A stretch of 64,000 bases of DNA from Angustibacter luteus (GTDB lineage Bacteria > Actinomycetota > Actinomycetes > Actinomycetales > Angustibacteraceae), in NCBI RefSeq assembly GCF_039541115.1, contig NZ_BAABFP010000008.1, forward strand, positions 557,685 to 621,684, written 5' to 3'. The translations under genes and the position numbers were made by a program. How positions within the stretch are numbered: position 1 is the stretch's first letter; each line of letters starts with the position of its first letter. The notes below the pieces were generated by a model, which saw only the letters and a program-made list of their open reading frames with translations, did no database searches and had not been told where the DNA came from. Of this stretch, positions 1-7,562 are shown one piece after another.

Positions 1-350
1 GTCTTGAAGCAAGAAGTCACGGCTTCGCGCGTCTCTCTTGTCCATCGTTCGAGCCACTCACTGGACTGCGTCGCCGGCCGTGCCAACCAGCTCTGCGCTG
101 CGACCCGAACTAGAGCCTTGAACTGCTCAGGGGTTGAACGGCCAATCTCGAAGAGGTCTTCGAGCTCGGCCCAGGCGCAGTAGAGCTCACCTGCGTGGGG
201 AAGTTCGGGATCATCGAGAAGGTCTTGCATCCGCGACCGGGTGATTGCCTGGTAGGCGGCCTCGGGGTCCGTTGCGGCAAGCGCTGCCCGTGCCGCTGGG
301 TCTGTGTTTGACAGCAGCCGCCACTCTCGCTGCAACGCATCGCTGGTCAC
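1..350 (-). CDS. Hypothetical protein, 3' part outside window
   Basis: Open frame on the minus strand running off the left edge, about 116 residues visible. The product is soluble and charged, opening MTSDALQREWRLL and containing an acidic stretch (AELEDLFEIG) and a tryptophan-rich stretch (SSEWLERWTRETRE). I recognise no family. The GTG start at 350 is chosen because an in-frame TAG lies just upstream (about 361) and a -10 hexamer TAGGTT lies 6 nt before it (357-362), the leaderless spacing seen in neighbouring cassettes. A copy of the array repeat follows its 5' side at 424. Real gene likely because the frame is open with coherent protein-like composition; function unknown. Confidence 0.6.
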   Translation of the reverse strand, partial: MTSDALQREWRLLSNTDPAARAALAATDPEAAYQAITRSRMQDLLDDPELPHAGELYCAWAELEDLFEIGRSTPEQFKALVRVAAQSWLARPATQSSEWLERWTRETREAVTSCFK

Positions 351-423
351 GATGGCAACCTACGACGCGCGATCCAGGGCAGGCCACGTCTTGGGATGAA
401 CTCAATCGCGGCCGCACAAGCAC

Positions 424-483
424 GACCGCCCTCAACGCGGCAGATTCGGGCGAGCGTAGCCGCCCTCAACGCGGCGGATCCGG
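424..483. repeat. Composite cassette repeat, copy 1
   Basis: Two GCCCTCAACGCGGC modules flank a GGGCGAGC-GTA-GCCGCCC hairpin. The 12-mer CGGCAGATTCGG / CGGCGGATCCGG occurs twice, 34 bp apart. It separates the minus-strand genes at 350 and 915. Confidence 0.85.
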
Positions 484-915
484 TCACTCGTAGATGGTGG
501 CCGCCTGTAAGGCGTCGTTGACAACCTCCCATCCGTTGCCCGGAGGGACCCGGTCGCGGTTGTCGTAGTAGCCCCCCGAATCGGCGAGCCACGCGGCGAA
601 CGCCTCCAGGTACTCGTGCAAGGCAACATTCGTCCAAGGGGCACCACCGGCGGCATCGATAGCCAGTGCTCGTGCGGTCGCGATGACCCTGTCCCGCCCG
701 CCGGCCAGAGATGCCGACGGGCACCCGCCAGCTCCGCACTCGGTGTCGACGTCAGTATCGCCATGCTCGAACTCATAGTGAAAGCAGACATAGTGCATCC
801 GCTCGAACACCTCATACTGGGCGGCGCTCTCGCGGACGGGTCGATGGCATCGCTGGCATTCGAGAGTCACGGCGGCAGCATGCCAGTTGCCGAGCAAGAG
901 TTTGTGCCAAGCCAT
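484..915 (-). CDS. DUF7660-like zinc-binding protein
   Basis: 143 residues. N-terminal half holds a CxxC (CQRC near residue 20), then YEFEH and a C-x4-C cluster (ECGAGGC), which suggests a small metal-binding module. The C-terminal half ends in the pattern YYDNRDR...WEVVNDALQAATIYE, which I recognise as the DUF7660-type domain; that domain has no known activity. The ATG overlaps the outer CATCCG of a repeat copy (913-960), so the start is provisional. The gene lies between two repeat copies like the other cassettes. A related Cys/YEFEH module ends the product of the gene at 3703. Confidence 0.75.
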   Translation of the reverse strand: MAWHKLLLGNWHAAAVTLECQRCHRPVRESAAQYEVFERMHYVCFHYEFEHGDTDVDTECGAGGCPSASLAGGRDRVIATARALAIDAAGGAPWTNVALHEYLEAFAAWLADSGGYYDNRDRVPPGNGWEVVNDALQAATIYE

Positions 916-960
916 CCGAACATCGGCACGACCGCGAAGGCTCAGCGGTAGAGCCGGGCG
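913..960. repeat. Cassette repeat, degenerate copy 2
   Basis: Left module CATCCGAACATCGGCAC followed by GACCGC and a diverged remainder. The same left module recurs at 2168. A further relic, CAACGGCAGATTCGG, lies at 1324-1338 beyond the next gene. Confidence 0.6.
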
Positions 961-1030
961 TCCTCCGTGCTCTGCCCTGGGGTTGTACGCCTGGCAGGCA
1001 CTCGCGAATCCATCCCCCTACCCTGCTGGC

Positions 1031-1267
1031 ATGACCGATGACGGCGCCTCGGTTGGGTTCCCGGAAGACCTGGCAGGGCACTATTGGGCGCAGCTCGAGC
1101 GCACAGAGCCAAAGGGCCGATGGCGGTTTGCCGTGCTCGACTACCAGAACAACGTCTTGCTGACGGGACTCGCGACCAGTGAGCAGCAAGCGGCTCGTAT
1201 CGTACGTGCCTGGGATCAGATCATCGTCTCCGAGTTCGAGGGAAGCGAGGATCCGAGCATCGACTGA
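1031..1267 (+). CDS. Small hypothetical protein
   Basis: 78 residues, MTDDGASVGFPEDL..., soluble and acidic, with the segment GRWRFAVLDYQNNVLLTGLAT and an alpha-helical second half. No family recognised. The ATG at 1031 is preferred to upstream in-frame starts because TACCCT (1019-1024) lies exactly 6 nt upstream, a leaderless arrangement. Cassette member; nothing links it functionally to its neighbours. Confidence 0.6.
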   Translation: MTDDGASVGFPEDLAGHYWAQLERTEPKGRWRFAVLDYQNNVLLTGLATSEQQAARIVRAWDQIIVSEFEGSEDPSID

Positions 1268-1414
1268 TCGACGTCGCCGATCGGGCTGAGGCGTACCAAA
1301 CCCGCACGGCGCAGGCCGACGGACAACGGCAGATTCGGTGGACGAACCGGCGGTTTGACTTACGTCTGGGTCGTACACGCCTCGCATGAGGGTCAGCACG
1401 CCGATACTGACGGT

Positions 1415-1663
1415 ATGACTCATCACCCGAGACTGACGACGACGTTTGGATACCTCGCCGTCGGCCTTGGCGTCCTTGCTTTCGGCCTGATCAGTGCCGC
1501 TGGCATGTCGAACATGGGGGACCCTGGACCCGGTGACTCGCTTGAACCGCCGCGCATCTTCTACGTCCTGACGGCCTGCGCTGGCGTTGCTGCAGTTCTC
1601 GCCGTCGCTGGGGGACTCGCCTCTCTCGGCTCGTGGCTGCGATTCAGGCGCGACCAAGCGTGA
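1415..1663 (+). CDS. Small two-TM membrane protein
   Basis: 82 residues with two predicted membrane helices (about residues 10-30 and 48-70) separated by a Gly/Pro-rich acidic loop (NMGDPGPGDSLEPP) and ending in a basic tail RFRRDQA. No family recognised. The ATG at 1415 has GATACT at 1403-1408, 6 nt upstream, and matches the natural beginning of the hydrophobic protein; the longer frame from 1355 adds unconvincing residues. The stop is immediately followed by a repeat copy. Confidence 0.6.
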   Translation: MTHHPRLTTTFGYLAVGLGVLAFGLISAAGMSNMGDPGPGDSLEPPRIFYVLTACAGVAAVLAVAGGLASLGSWLRFRRDQA

Positions 1664-1664
1664 C

Positions 1665-1743
1665 GTCCGAAGATCGGCACAACCGCGCGGATCGCGGCAC
1701 ATCCGGGCGAGCGAAGCCGCCTTCACCGCGGCAGACCCGGACG
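1665..1743. repeat. Composite cassette repeat, copy 3
   Basis: Left module CGTCCGAAGATCGGCACAAC, then CGGCACATCCGG, a GGCGAGC-GAA-GCCGCC hairpin and CGGCAGACCCGG. Begins 1 nt after the stop codon of the gene ending at 1663. Confidence 0.8.
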
Positions 1744-1829
1744 TAGACGGATTCGGTGCGTGCACTTCCGGCACGGCGCGTCGAACGTGGTGAACCTTGC
1801 CGGGTCGGCCGTTGGACTTGTTCAGGCGT

Positions 1830-2129
1830 TCAGGGCGTGGCGTCAGGCTCGATTCGTCCTCGTCTGCGCGCCAGGCGCCAAAGAAGAGTTATGAGAATCG
1901 CGAGTCCCCAGGTAACACCAACGGCGCCATGAAGCAGCCGGTCCATTTTGGACCGACTCGGATCGCCCACGAAGCCGTCGCCGAGCCAGATCAACACCAA
2001 GAGAAAGAGCGGAGCATCGTGCCAGCTCCACCGTTCAGGGAAGAGCTCACGACCGGCCGCAGCGGCCACGCACGCAGCTATCCCAAAGCCGATTGCCACG
2101 GCGTAGATAGCGACCGTCAGTACTTGCAC
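1830..2129 (-). CDS. Small multi-pass membrane protein
   Basis: About 99 residues from GTG 2129 (VQVLTVAIYAVAIGFG...). Three hydrophobic segments (near residues 2-22, 36-50 and 68-88) are followed by a basic C-terminus ARRRGRIEP. The frame extends upstream to 2192, but those residues are encoded by the repeat copy at 2168-2249, so I prefer the internal start; this is uncertain. No family recognised. Cassette member on the opposite strand to its two neighbours. Confidence 0.6.
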   Translation of the reverse strand: MQVLTVAIYAVAIGFGIAACVAAAAGRELFPERWSWHDAPLFLLVLIWLGDGFVGDPSRSKMDRLLHGAVGVTWGLAILITLLWRLARRRGRIEPDATP

Positions 2130-2167
2130 ACGAAGAGGATCGCACGTCGCGATACGGCCGGAGCGGG

Positions 2168-2249
2168 CATCCGAACATCGGCACAACCGCACTCGATCAG
2201 CGGCAGATCCGGGCGAGCGTAGCCGCCCTCAACGCGGCAGATCCGGATG
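2168..2249. repeat. Composite cassette repeat, copy 4 (best preserved)
   Basis: Runs from outer CATCCG (2168) to outer CGGATG (2244-2249), an inverted pair. Inside are ATCGGCACAACCGC, CGGCAGATCCGG, the hairpin GGGCGAGC-GTA-GCCGCCC with one bulged A, GCCGC-CCTCAAC-GCGGC, and a second CGGCAGATCCGG. Confidence 0.9.
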
Positions 2250-2268
2250 ACTTGGTGAGAATGGACAG

Positions 2269-2664
2269 ATGTGGGAATGGGAGACGAGCGTGGTCCTGGT
2301 CCGGAGCGCCGCCGATGAGCTGCTGTTCGTCCGGCAGGATTACGGACATCGCTTCTTCGGCCTGCCGGGCGGAAGAGTCGAGGCGGGCGAGGAGCCCCAG
2401 GCGGCCGCCGTTCGTGAGCTCTTCGAGGAGACCGGGTTGACGGCCGATACCGTGGCGTTCCTGCGGACCTACGACCTGGTGTACCCCGGAACCGACAGCA
2501 GCTACGGCGCGCACGTCTTCGTCTGTGACCGGTATTGGGGCGAGCTCGCGACGAACGTGCCCGACGAGATCTCGTCGGTAGGGTGGTGGTCCCTCGGTGA
2601 GCTGCCGTCGCCGCTGACGCCCTCGGCCCACGTCGTCGTGCGCGACTTGACGAGGCCCTCGTAA
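2269..2664 (+). CDS. Nudix hydrolase
   Basis: 131 residues. The Nudix box is complete at about residues 36-58: GGRVEAGEEPQAAAVRELFE followed by ETGL, matching G-x5-E-x7-R-E-U-x-E-E-x-G-U, which binds the catalytic metal. Such enzymes hydrolyse a nucleoside diphosphate linked to another moiety; substrate cannot be told. Start at 2269 has GAGAAT 6 nt upstream, a leaderless arrangement just outside repeat copy 4. The best functionally assigned cassette in the array. Confidence 0.92.
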   Translation: MWEWETSVVLVRSAADELLFVRQDYGHRFFGLPGGRVEAGEEPQAAAVRELFEETGLTADTVAFLRTYDLVYPGTDSSYGAHVFVCDRYWGELATNVPDEISSVGWWSLGELPSPLTPSAHVVVRDLTRPS

Positions 2665-2745
2665 CGTCCGCTCATCGGCATGACCGCCCTCAACGCGGCA
2701 GATCCGGACGAGCGGGCCCCGCCCTAAAGGCGGCAGACCCGGATG
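2665..2745. repeat. Composite cassette repeat, copy 5
   Basis: CGTCCGCTCATCGGCA, GCCCTCAACGCGGCAGATCCGG split by the usual hairpin region (here GGACGAGCGGGCCCCGCCC), CGGCAGACCCGGATG. Starts at the stop codon of the Nudix gene. Confidence 0.85.
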
Positions 2746-2761
2746 TCTGCGGCCGAGCTGA

Positions 2762-2974
2762 CTAGCGACGGCGGGGCTGGCGATGGAAGTAGACAGTCAT
2801 CGTGAGGTCGTCTTCGCCACCAGTCACTGCTGACTGAAACGTGATGTCTTGAACGTCGACGTCACCTTCGACCTCGATCGCATCAGCCAGACGCCGAAGG
2901 AGGGCAGGAACGAAGCCCTGGCCGTCGCCCGATGGGTTGCTGATCGAGAAGTTGAAGATGGTGTTGTCAGGCAC
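2762..2974 (-). CDS. Small hypothetical protein
   Basis: 70 residues from GTG 2974 (VPDNTIFNFSISNPSG...), soluble, with a helix containing LLRRLADAIEVEGDVD, a beta-rich second half (VQDITFQSAVTGGEDDLTMTVYF) and a basic end. Unknown family. The alternative ATG at 3010 would be encoded by the repeat copy; GATGAT lies 6 nt upstream of 2974, supporting the shorter leaderless start. Confidence 0.6.
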   Translation of the reverse strand: MPDNTIFNFSISNPSGDGQGFVPALLRRLADAIEVEGDVDVQDITFQSAVTGGEDDLTMTVYFHRQPRRR

Positions 2975-3007
2975 CAGGCAATCATCGCGCGACCCATGCT
3001 GTCGCGC

Positions 3008-3028
3008 CATCAGCGGCAGATCCGGATG
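3008..3028. repeat. Cassette repeat, short copy 6
   Basis: CATCAGCGGCAGATCCGGATG: outer CATC and CGGATG around a single CGGCAGATCCGG, lacking the hairpin. It separates two minus-strand genes by about 20 bp. Confidence 0.75.
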
Positions 3029-3029
3029 T

Positions 3030-3212
3030 TCAGTCGAGCCCTGATAGGTCGACGCCGGGCTTCATGGTGATGTCGAAGAAGTCCAGCAAGGAGTCAGCGA
3101 TTAGGGGCGGCATCTCATCGACGGCGCGCCGTACTCCAACCTGTGCCTCAATCTCCCAGGCAATGACACGGCGGAGCTGATCGAAGACTTCCGCACGGGT
3201 TATCTCGGTCAC
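3030..3212 (-). CDS. Small helical hypothetical protein
   Basis: 60 residues, MTEITRAEVFDQLRRVIAWE..., largely alpha-helical and acidic, ending GVDLSGLD. Unknown family. GTG start at 3212 has CACAAT (3220-3225, minus strand) 7 nt upstream, the leaderless pattern. Lies between repeat copies 6 and 7, so it is a complete short cassette of about 230 bp. Confidence 0.6.
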   Translation of the reverse strand: MTEITRAEVFDQLRRVIAWEIEAQVGVRRAVDEMPPLIADSLLDFFDITMKPGVDLSGLD

Positions 3213-3239
3213 GGCACCGATTGTGCCGGATCGTCAGGG

Positions 3240-3303
3240 CATCCACGGCACTGCCGCGATCAGCGGCAGATCCGGGCGAGCGGGTCGCCCTCAACGCGGC
3301 ATG
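3240..3303. repeat. Composite cassette repeat, copy 7
   Basis: ATCCACGGCACTGCCGC, CGGCAGATCCGG, then GGGCGA-GCGGG-TCGCCC, in which the hairpin arms differ from other copies but still pair (compensatory change), then CTCAACGCGGCATG. Confidence 0.85.
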
Positions 3304-3343
3304 AGCGGAAGCGCTCCGGCGGTCAGTCCCTAGGAGCTGGGCC

Positions 3344-3565
3344 ATGGCGGCTCGGGTACGTGCGGACAACTTGCAGGTTGGTGACGTTGTAGTCCTGACG
3401 ACGGCGTCGGGAGACCAGGCGCTGCGGATCCATGCGGTGATTCCGCGCACCGCAACGATCAAGTTCGTGGGACGAAGACCCGAGCACCCATCCGAGAGCG
3501 CCGGCCAGTTCAATTGGGGCTGGCCTCCGGACCACATGGTCGAACTCGTCGCTGGGGCGCACTAG
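3344..3565 (+). CDS. Small hypothetical protein
   Basis: 73 residues, MAARVRADNLQVGDVVVLTT..., predicted beta-rich small barrel-like protein (GDVVVLTT, LRIHAVIPRTATIKFVG), ending in a Trp-rich stretch NWGWPPDHMVELV. Family not recognised. ATG 3344 is preceded by GGAG with suitable spacing, so this cassette seems to use a conventional ribosome-binding site rather than a leaderless start. Confidence 0.65.
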   Translation: MAARVRADNLQVGDVVVLTTASGDQALRIHAVIPRTATIKFVGRRPEHPSESAGQFNWGWPPDHMVELVAGAH

Positions 3566-3570
3566 GACCA

Positions 3571-3641
3571 CCCGCTCATCAGCACGAGCGCGCGACACGC
3601 AGATCCGGGCGAGCGGTCACCCTCAACGCGGCAGATGCGGA
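3571..3641. repeat. Composite cassette repeat, copy 8
   Basis: CCGCTCATCAGCACGAGCGCG, CGCAGATCCGG, GGGCGA-GCGG-TCACCC hairpin with one mismatch, CTCAACGCGGCAGATGCGG. Confidence 0.8.
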
Positions 3642-3702
3642 CGCTGCGGCGACTGAAACGACGGAGTGACCGGTAGTGGTGATGTAGGGCGCCGCCAGTG
3701 GG

Positions 3703-4530
3703 GTGCAGCAGACTGGTGTGGTGCAGGAGTTGGTGGAGTATCTGATCGACCTCGATGGTCTGGACAACGACCAGCAGGACGCGATCGGGCGAGCGGTGCT
3801 TGGGGCGATGGCACCGGTCGCTGCTCGATTTCAGATCGACATCCCTGGGGCGCGGCCCGGCGATCCTGAGGACATGTTGAACGCCGGCGAGGTACTCCGT
3901 GTCGCGGCGGGCAAGACCTCCGAGAAGGACCGTGCCTACGCGACCTCAGGTTGGTTGGACGCCACGGATCCGGCCCTGTGGGAGGCCATGGTCACGTTCA
4001 TGCCCTGGTCGTACGACGGCGACGTCTGGAATGGCGATGGACGTCAGATCGTGGGGTTGCACGATGGCGAGGTCACCTACGTTGCACTCAATGACGAACA
4101 GCTATCCGTGCTCTCTGAGATCGTCGGGCCGGGCCGCCTCCTGCCCTGGGCGCAAGTGCGGTCCGAGCGCCGGGCGGCGCGGCGGGCATGGCTCCGCAGG
4201 AACCCTGTACTCGTGGGCGGCTGGCTGGCGATCATCGTGGGGATACTGCTCGTGCCGCTTCCAGGGCCCGGATTGCCGGTCATGTTGGCCGGCCTGGCAG
4301 TGGTTGCCGGAGCGTCGATCACCAGCAAAGCGCGCCGTCGCCGGGCCTCAACGGCCGACCGGCATCTCCCGCCGGGAGATTGCTCAGGCTGTGGGCACCC
4401 TTGGTCGGAGCACCGTGGCTCCGGCAACGACAGGCGAGGCATGTGCGGGGAGTGCGCGTACGAGTTCGAGCACGACCAGCGGGCGACAGAAGCTCCAGGT
4501 TGCCGCCTGTCCATCCCAGCAGCGCGATGA
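3703..4530 (+). CDS. PGPGW-type membrane protein with C-terminal zinc ribbon
   Basis: 275 residues, GTG start. Residues 1-155 are soluble and unassigned. A membrane hairpin at about 168-205 contains PLPGPGLPVM, the signature of PGPGW-type small membrane domains. It is followed by basic SKARRRRAS and a cysteine module near residue 227 onward: CSGC, HPWSEH, CGEC, YEFEHD, then a final Cys (APGCRL). The module probably binds zinc and resembles the Cys/YEFEH module of the gene ending at 915. Largest of the early cassettes; function unknown. Confidence 0.75.
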   Translation: MQQTGVVQELVEYLIDLDGLDNDQQDAIGRAVLGAMAPVAARFQIDIPGARPGDPEDMLNAGEVLRVAAGKTSEKDRAYATSGWLDATDPALWEAMVTFMPWSYDGDVWNGDGRQIVGLHDGEVTYVALNDEQLSVLSEIVGPGRLLPWAQVRSERRAARRAWLRRNPVLVGGWLAIIVGILLVPLPGPGLPVMLAGLAVVAGASITSKARRRRASTADRHLPPGDCSGCGHPWSEHRGSGNDRRGMCGECAYEFEHDQRATEAPGCRLSIPAAR

Positions 4531-4587
4531 TGTCCGGCCCTGAACGCGGCAGATCCGGGCGAGCGTAGCCGCCCTCAACGCGGCATG
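4526..4587. repeat. Composite cassette repeat, copy 9
   Basis: GATGATGTCCGGCCCTGAACGCGGCAG..., hairpin GGGCGAGC-GTA-GCCGCCC, CTCAACGCGGCATG. Its first bases overlap the stop codon region of the upstream gene. Confidence 0.85.
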
Positions 4588-4626
4588 TTCGTGAACTGTT
4601 TTAGGTGGCGTGACACGATCCTGGGC

Positions 4627-5208
4627 GTGAACCTGGCGAGCGAACTGCAGGAACTGGAGTCGCACCTTCGCTCCAGCGGCGCAGCGATCGGCGGGTTGCT
4701 ACGCCCAGCACTGTCGCGCGGCGAAGTGCACGCGTACCTCGGTGACCAGTTCGACCATGTCCCCGAGGAGGTGGTCACCTGGTTCGGCTGGCACGACGGC
4801 GCGACCGAAGAGTGGTTCGCGCTCCCAGGAGGCCCCCGGCCCGAGACGTGGTTGCCCAACGGCACTCACCTTTACCCGCTGCACGCTGCGCTCGAAGTCC
4901 GGGACGAGCTGCTCGACCTCGCTGGACCTGGCAAGACGTATGAGTCGATCACCTACCAGCCCTACTGGCTGCCGCTGGTCGGGAACGAGAGCCTGAGCCT
5001 GGTCGTGGACATGCGCGTGGGCGAGCCCACGCGGGTGCATCGGGCGTTCCCTCACGGCACCGGCTGGGATCAAGTCGTCGAGCCTTCACTGACGACGATG
5101 GTCCATGCCTGGAACCTCAGCTTCAGGGCCCGCAGGTACATCTGGGACGGCGGCGACCAGTGCTGGCAGGAGTACCAGCCTGACCCGGCCCATCCCCTCG
5201 TCACGTGA
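4627..5208 (+). CDS. SMI1/KNR4 (SUKH)-like protein
   Basis: 193 residues from GTG 4627 (VNLASELQELESHL...). The opening helix and the segments EEVVTWFGWHDG, PLHAALEVRDEL and YWLPLVGNESLSLVVDM follow the order of SMI1/KNR4 domains, which commonly act as immunity or partner-binding proteins. CACGAT lies 7 nt upstream of this GTG. The frame extends to ATG 4585, but that ATG is part of the repeat. No toxin gene is adjacent, so an immunity role is only a family-based guess. Confidence 0.75.
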   Translation: MNLASELQELESHLRSSGAAIGGLLRPALSRGEVHAYLGDQFDHVPEEVVTWFGWHDGATEEWFALPGGPRPETWLPNGTHLYPLHAALEVRDELLDLAGPGKTYESITYQPYWLPLVGNESLSLVVDMRVGEPTRVHRAFPHGTGWDQVVEPSLTTMVHAWNLSFRARRYIWDGGDQCWQEYQPDPAHPLVT

Positions 5209-5270
5209 CGCCCTCACCGCGGCAGATCCGGGCGAGCGTAGCCGCCCTCACCGCGGCAGATCCGGGCGCG
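5208..5270. repeat. Composite cassette repeat, copy 10
   Basis: Two GCCCTCACCGCGGCAGATCCGG modules 34 bp apart around the GGGCGAGC-GTA-GCCGCCC hairpin; the loop variant CTCACC replaces CTCAAC in both, so the two halves have been homogenised. Begins at the stop of the preceding gene. Confidence 0.9.
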
Positions 5271-5319
5271 TGCTATGACTTCCGAGGCGCACACTCTCCG
5301 CCCGCTCGTGCGGCGCGTC

Positions 5320-6531
5320 TCAGTGGCTTCGGAGTCGTTGGATCTCAGCGCGAGAGTGCTGCACAGCTGCGGTGTCTACCCCGTTGCTCTCGCTCAAGTC
5401 GTGAGCGAGGTCGAGGCATGCGGCGAGGACGTGCTTTTCCTGCCGTTTGCTCACAGCGTCGGGACGCCCTCTCAGAGCCGCCTTGCGGTCCTTGCGCCGC
5501 CGAGAGCGCTCGCCGGCCATTGCTGTGAGCTCGAGCTCGGTGATGGTGCCGTTGGCGACCTCCGGGGCCAGGACGTCGTGCAGCCAGTCGCGCTCGCGGT
5601 GCGCACCCCACCGCAGCGCTGCAATGAGCACGGCAACGCTGGCCGCGGTGATGCCGATCATCAGGGCGCTCACGCCGAAGCTGTTGGCGTTGGCGAGGGC
5701 GAGCATCGAGTCCCAGAGACCGTGGATGAGCATGGCCGAGAGCATCAGCAGGAGACCACGGCCTACTCGACGTGGCTGGGCCGGGGTGCCGACGAGGTAG
5801 ATGATGCCGGCGGCGAAGATCGCGGTGTACATGGCGTGTGACGCGATCCCGGAGATCGAACGAATGACGAAGGTCTCCAGCACGGCGCCGACCTGGTTGA
5901 CCCCGAAGTTCTCGTAGGCGGCGTTCTGGCCGTAGAGCATGTCTTCGAGGACTTGGAACCCCAGCCCGATGTAGGCGCCCACGATGAGGCCGTCGTAGAC
6001 GGTGCGGATCACGAACGGCGCGAGGCCGAGCATCAGCAGGAACACCGCGCCCTTGGCGCTCTCCTCCACGAACGGCGCGGTCAGACCTGCCTTCCAGTCT
6101 GTCGCCCACGCTTGCCCGAAGAACTTCGCGTACAGGTCCATCAGCGCAGCGTTGCCGGGTAGCGCCATCGCCCACGGGGCTCCAACGCCGCCGCCGACGA
6201 ACGCAGTCACGGCCAACAGGGCCGGCGTGCGCTCGTACCGATCGAAGTGGTTGAGACACAGCAAGAACACCAGGCAGAAGGAGCCGGTCGAGGCGACCGC
6301 GGCGAGGTTCGCGTCGGCGAACACCGCCGCCGTGGGTGCCGCGACCTCGTAGAGCTGGCGAGCTCCCATCGCGAGCAACAGGAGGTAGACCCACAGGCAC
6401 AGGTTGCGAGGCTGGAACAGGTGGAATCGGGCGCCCCACCCCGACTCCTGGATCGCGGCCTCGCGACGCGCGAGGAGCTCCTGGCCGTCGGAAGCGGCGG
6501 CATTGCCCGACACAGCCGTCGTGGTGCTCAT
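5320..6531 (-). CDS. PrsW family intramembrane metalloprotease
   Basis: 403 residues, polytopic. Core motifs of the PrsW/CPBP-like glutamic-type membrane proteases are visible: PFVEESAKG (about residue 155), GFQVLEDMLY, and the histidine motif SGIASHAMYTAIFAAG. These conserved Glu and His residues normally form the metal-dependent active site within the membrane. The C-terminal 100 residues are cytosolic and basic (GERSRRRKDRKAALRGR). The start codon overlaps the stop of the gene at 7157 by one base, so the two are translationally coupled. Substrate unknown. Confidence 0.88.
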   Translation of the reverse strand: MSTTTAVSGNAAASDGQELLARREAAIQESGWGARFHLFQPRNLCLWVYLLLLAMGARQLYEVAAPTAAVFADANLAAVASTGSFCLVFLLCLNHFDRYERTPALLAVTAFVGGGVGAPWAMALPGNAALMDLYAKFFGQAWATDWKAGLTAPFVEESAKGAVFLLMLGLAPFVIRTVYDGLIVGAYIGLGFQVLEDMLYGQNAAYENFGVNQVGAVLETFVIRSISGIASHAMYTAIFAAGIIYLVGTPAQPRRVGRGLLLMLSAMLIHGLWDSMLALANANSFGVSALMIGITAASVAVLIAALRWGAHRERDWLHDVLAPEVANGTITELELTAMAGERSRRRKDRKAALRGRPDAVSKRQEKHVLAACLDLAHDLSESNGVDTAAVQHSRAEIQRLRSH

Positions 6532-7157
6532 CAGGACCCGCCTTCGTCCTGAGCGAGGGAATCGATCATGTCATCGATCTCCGGTTGCAACTGGGTCAGC
6601 TGGCCCTCTTGGCCGGCGACCTGGATCTCGATGCCTCGACCGTTGACGACGAAGACCGTCGTGGCGCCGGCACCGACCGGGGTGGTGAAGGGCTGGGTCA
6701 GTCCGCGCAGGCCAGCCGCCGAGGTGATGTCCCGGGCCTCGCCTGAGACGTGGTACCCATCGTTCTGTGCACCGGTGATCCGCTCGGCCTGGTCGAGGAG
6801 ACGAGTCGCGCTCTCATCGAACGGGCCTTGCAGGATCGAGAACGCGACGCCGTCCTTCACCAGCACGGTCTGCTCGGCAGCCTGGTCGCCCATCCGGGGG
6901 TCGTCCGTGGTCCGCAGGCCAGCGACCACCCCCCAACCCGGCGGGACCGTCATGGTTACGTCCTCGGTGACCTGAAACGCCTCACCGGCGCGGGTCGTGT
7001 CGTCCCACGCAACCCTTGCGTCGCCCCACGGCATCACCCACGCCCACAAAGCGATCACGGCGAACGCAACCACGGCGTATGGAATCGACCGCCGATCCAA
7101 TCCAAGCCAGCGGTGCTCCACCGGCACCCGTCGCGCATCCACCTGCACTGAGCTCAT
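6531..7157 (-). CDS. Membrane-anchored hypothetical protein, PrsW partner
   Basis: 208 residues from ATG 7157 (MSSVQVDARRVPVEH...). One membrane helix at about residues 28-46 (IPYAVVAFAVIALWAWVM), then an extracytoplasmic domain of about 160 residues with no recognised family (TVPPGWGVVAGLRTT, FSILQGPFDES). The frame reaches back to 7265, but the internal ATG places the helix normally. Coupled to the downstream PrsW gene by a TGATG junction, so it may be the substrate or a regulator of that protease; this is inference. Confidence 0.7.
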   Translation of the reverse strand: MSSVQVDARRVPVEHRWLGLDRRSIPYAVVAFAVIALWAWVMPWGDARVAWDDTTRAGEAFQVTEDVTMTVPPGWGVVAGLRTTDDPRMGDQAAEQTVLVKDGVAFSILQGPFDESATRLLDQAERITGAQNDGYHVSGEARDITSAAGLRGLTQPFTTPVGAGATTVFVVNGRGIEIQVAGQEGQLTQLQPEIDDMIDSLAQDEGGS

Positions 7158-7562
7158 CGCGAACCCCCTCACGAGGCGACGGCACCCGTCGCAGACTGCT
7201 TCCACCCTAAATGACGCCTCACCCGTGCGGGTGACCGACGATACGCAGCCGAGGCCGAAGCACACCGGTCGGAATGAGTTCGGCCATCGCGTCCGGTCCC
7301 ACGTGCCACGACCTCAAGGGATGACGCGGTGCATCCGATCATCGGCAGATCCGGTAACTCACCGGCCGTCCGGAACGCGGCGTAGTGACGCAGGTCGCTG
7401 GCAAGGCGATTCCAGTCCGCCGAGTAGCGGTGCCAGTGTCAAGCGAATGGCAGGTGATGTCGAAGGCTCCCTTGGGTCTGTTTCGTGGCCGCCACGGTCA
7501 GGGCTCCTTTAAGGTGAGGCCCGGTCAGGGGTGGGGTGTGCGTTTTGACTGAAGGAGACTGG
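7158..7562. other. Gene-free spacer with a repeat relic
   Basis: About 400 bp between divergent genes. It must hold the promoters of both. The only structured sequence I see is the relic cassette repeat at 7332-7383. No convincing coding frame. Confidence 0.6.
7332..7383. repeat. Cassette repeat, degenerate copy 11
   Basis: CATCCGATCATCGGCAGATCCGG followed by CCGTCCGGAACGCGGCG; left module intact, hairpin region lost. Confidence 0.65.

Noticed and set aside
424..5270. CRISPR array
   Set aside because: Spacing between repeat copies is 200-900 bp and occupied by genes; repeats are composite and variable, with no cas genes.
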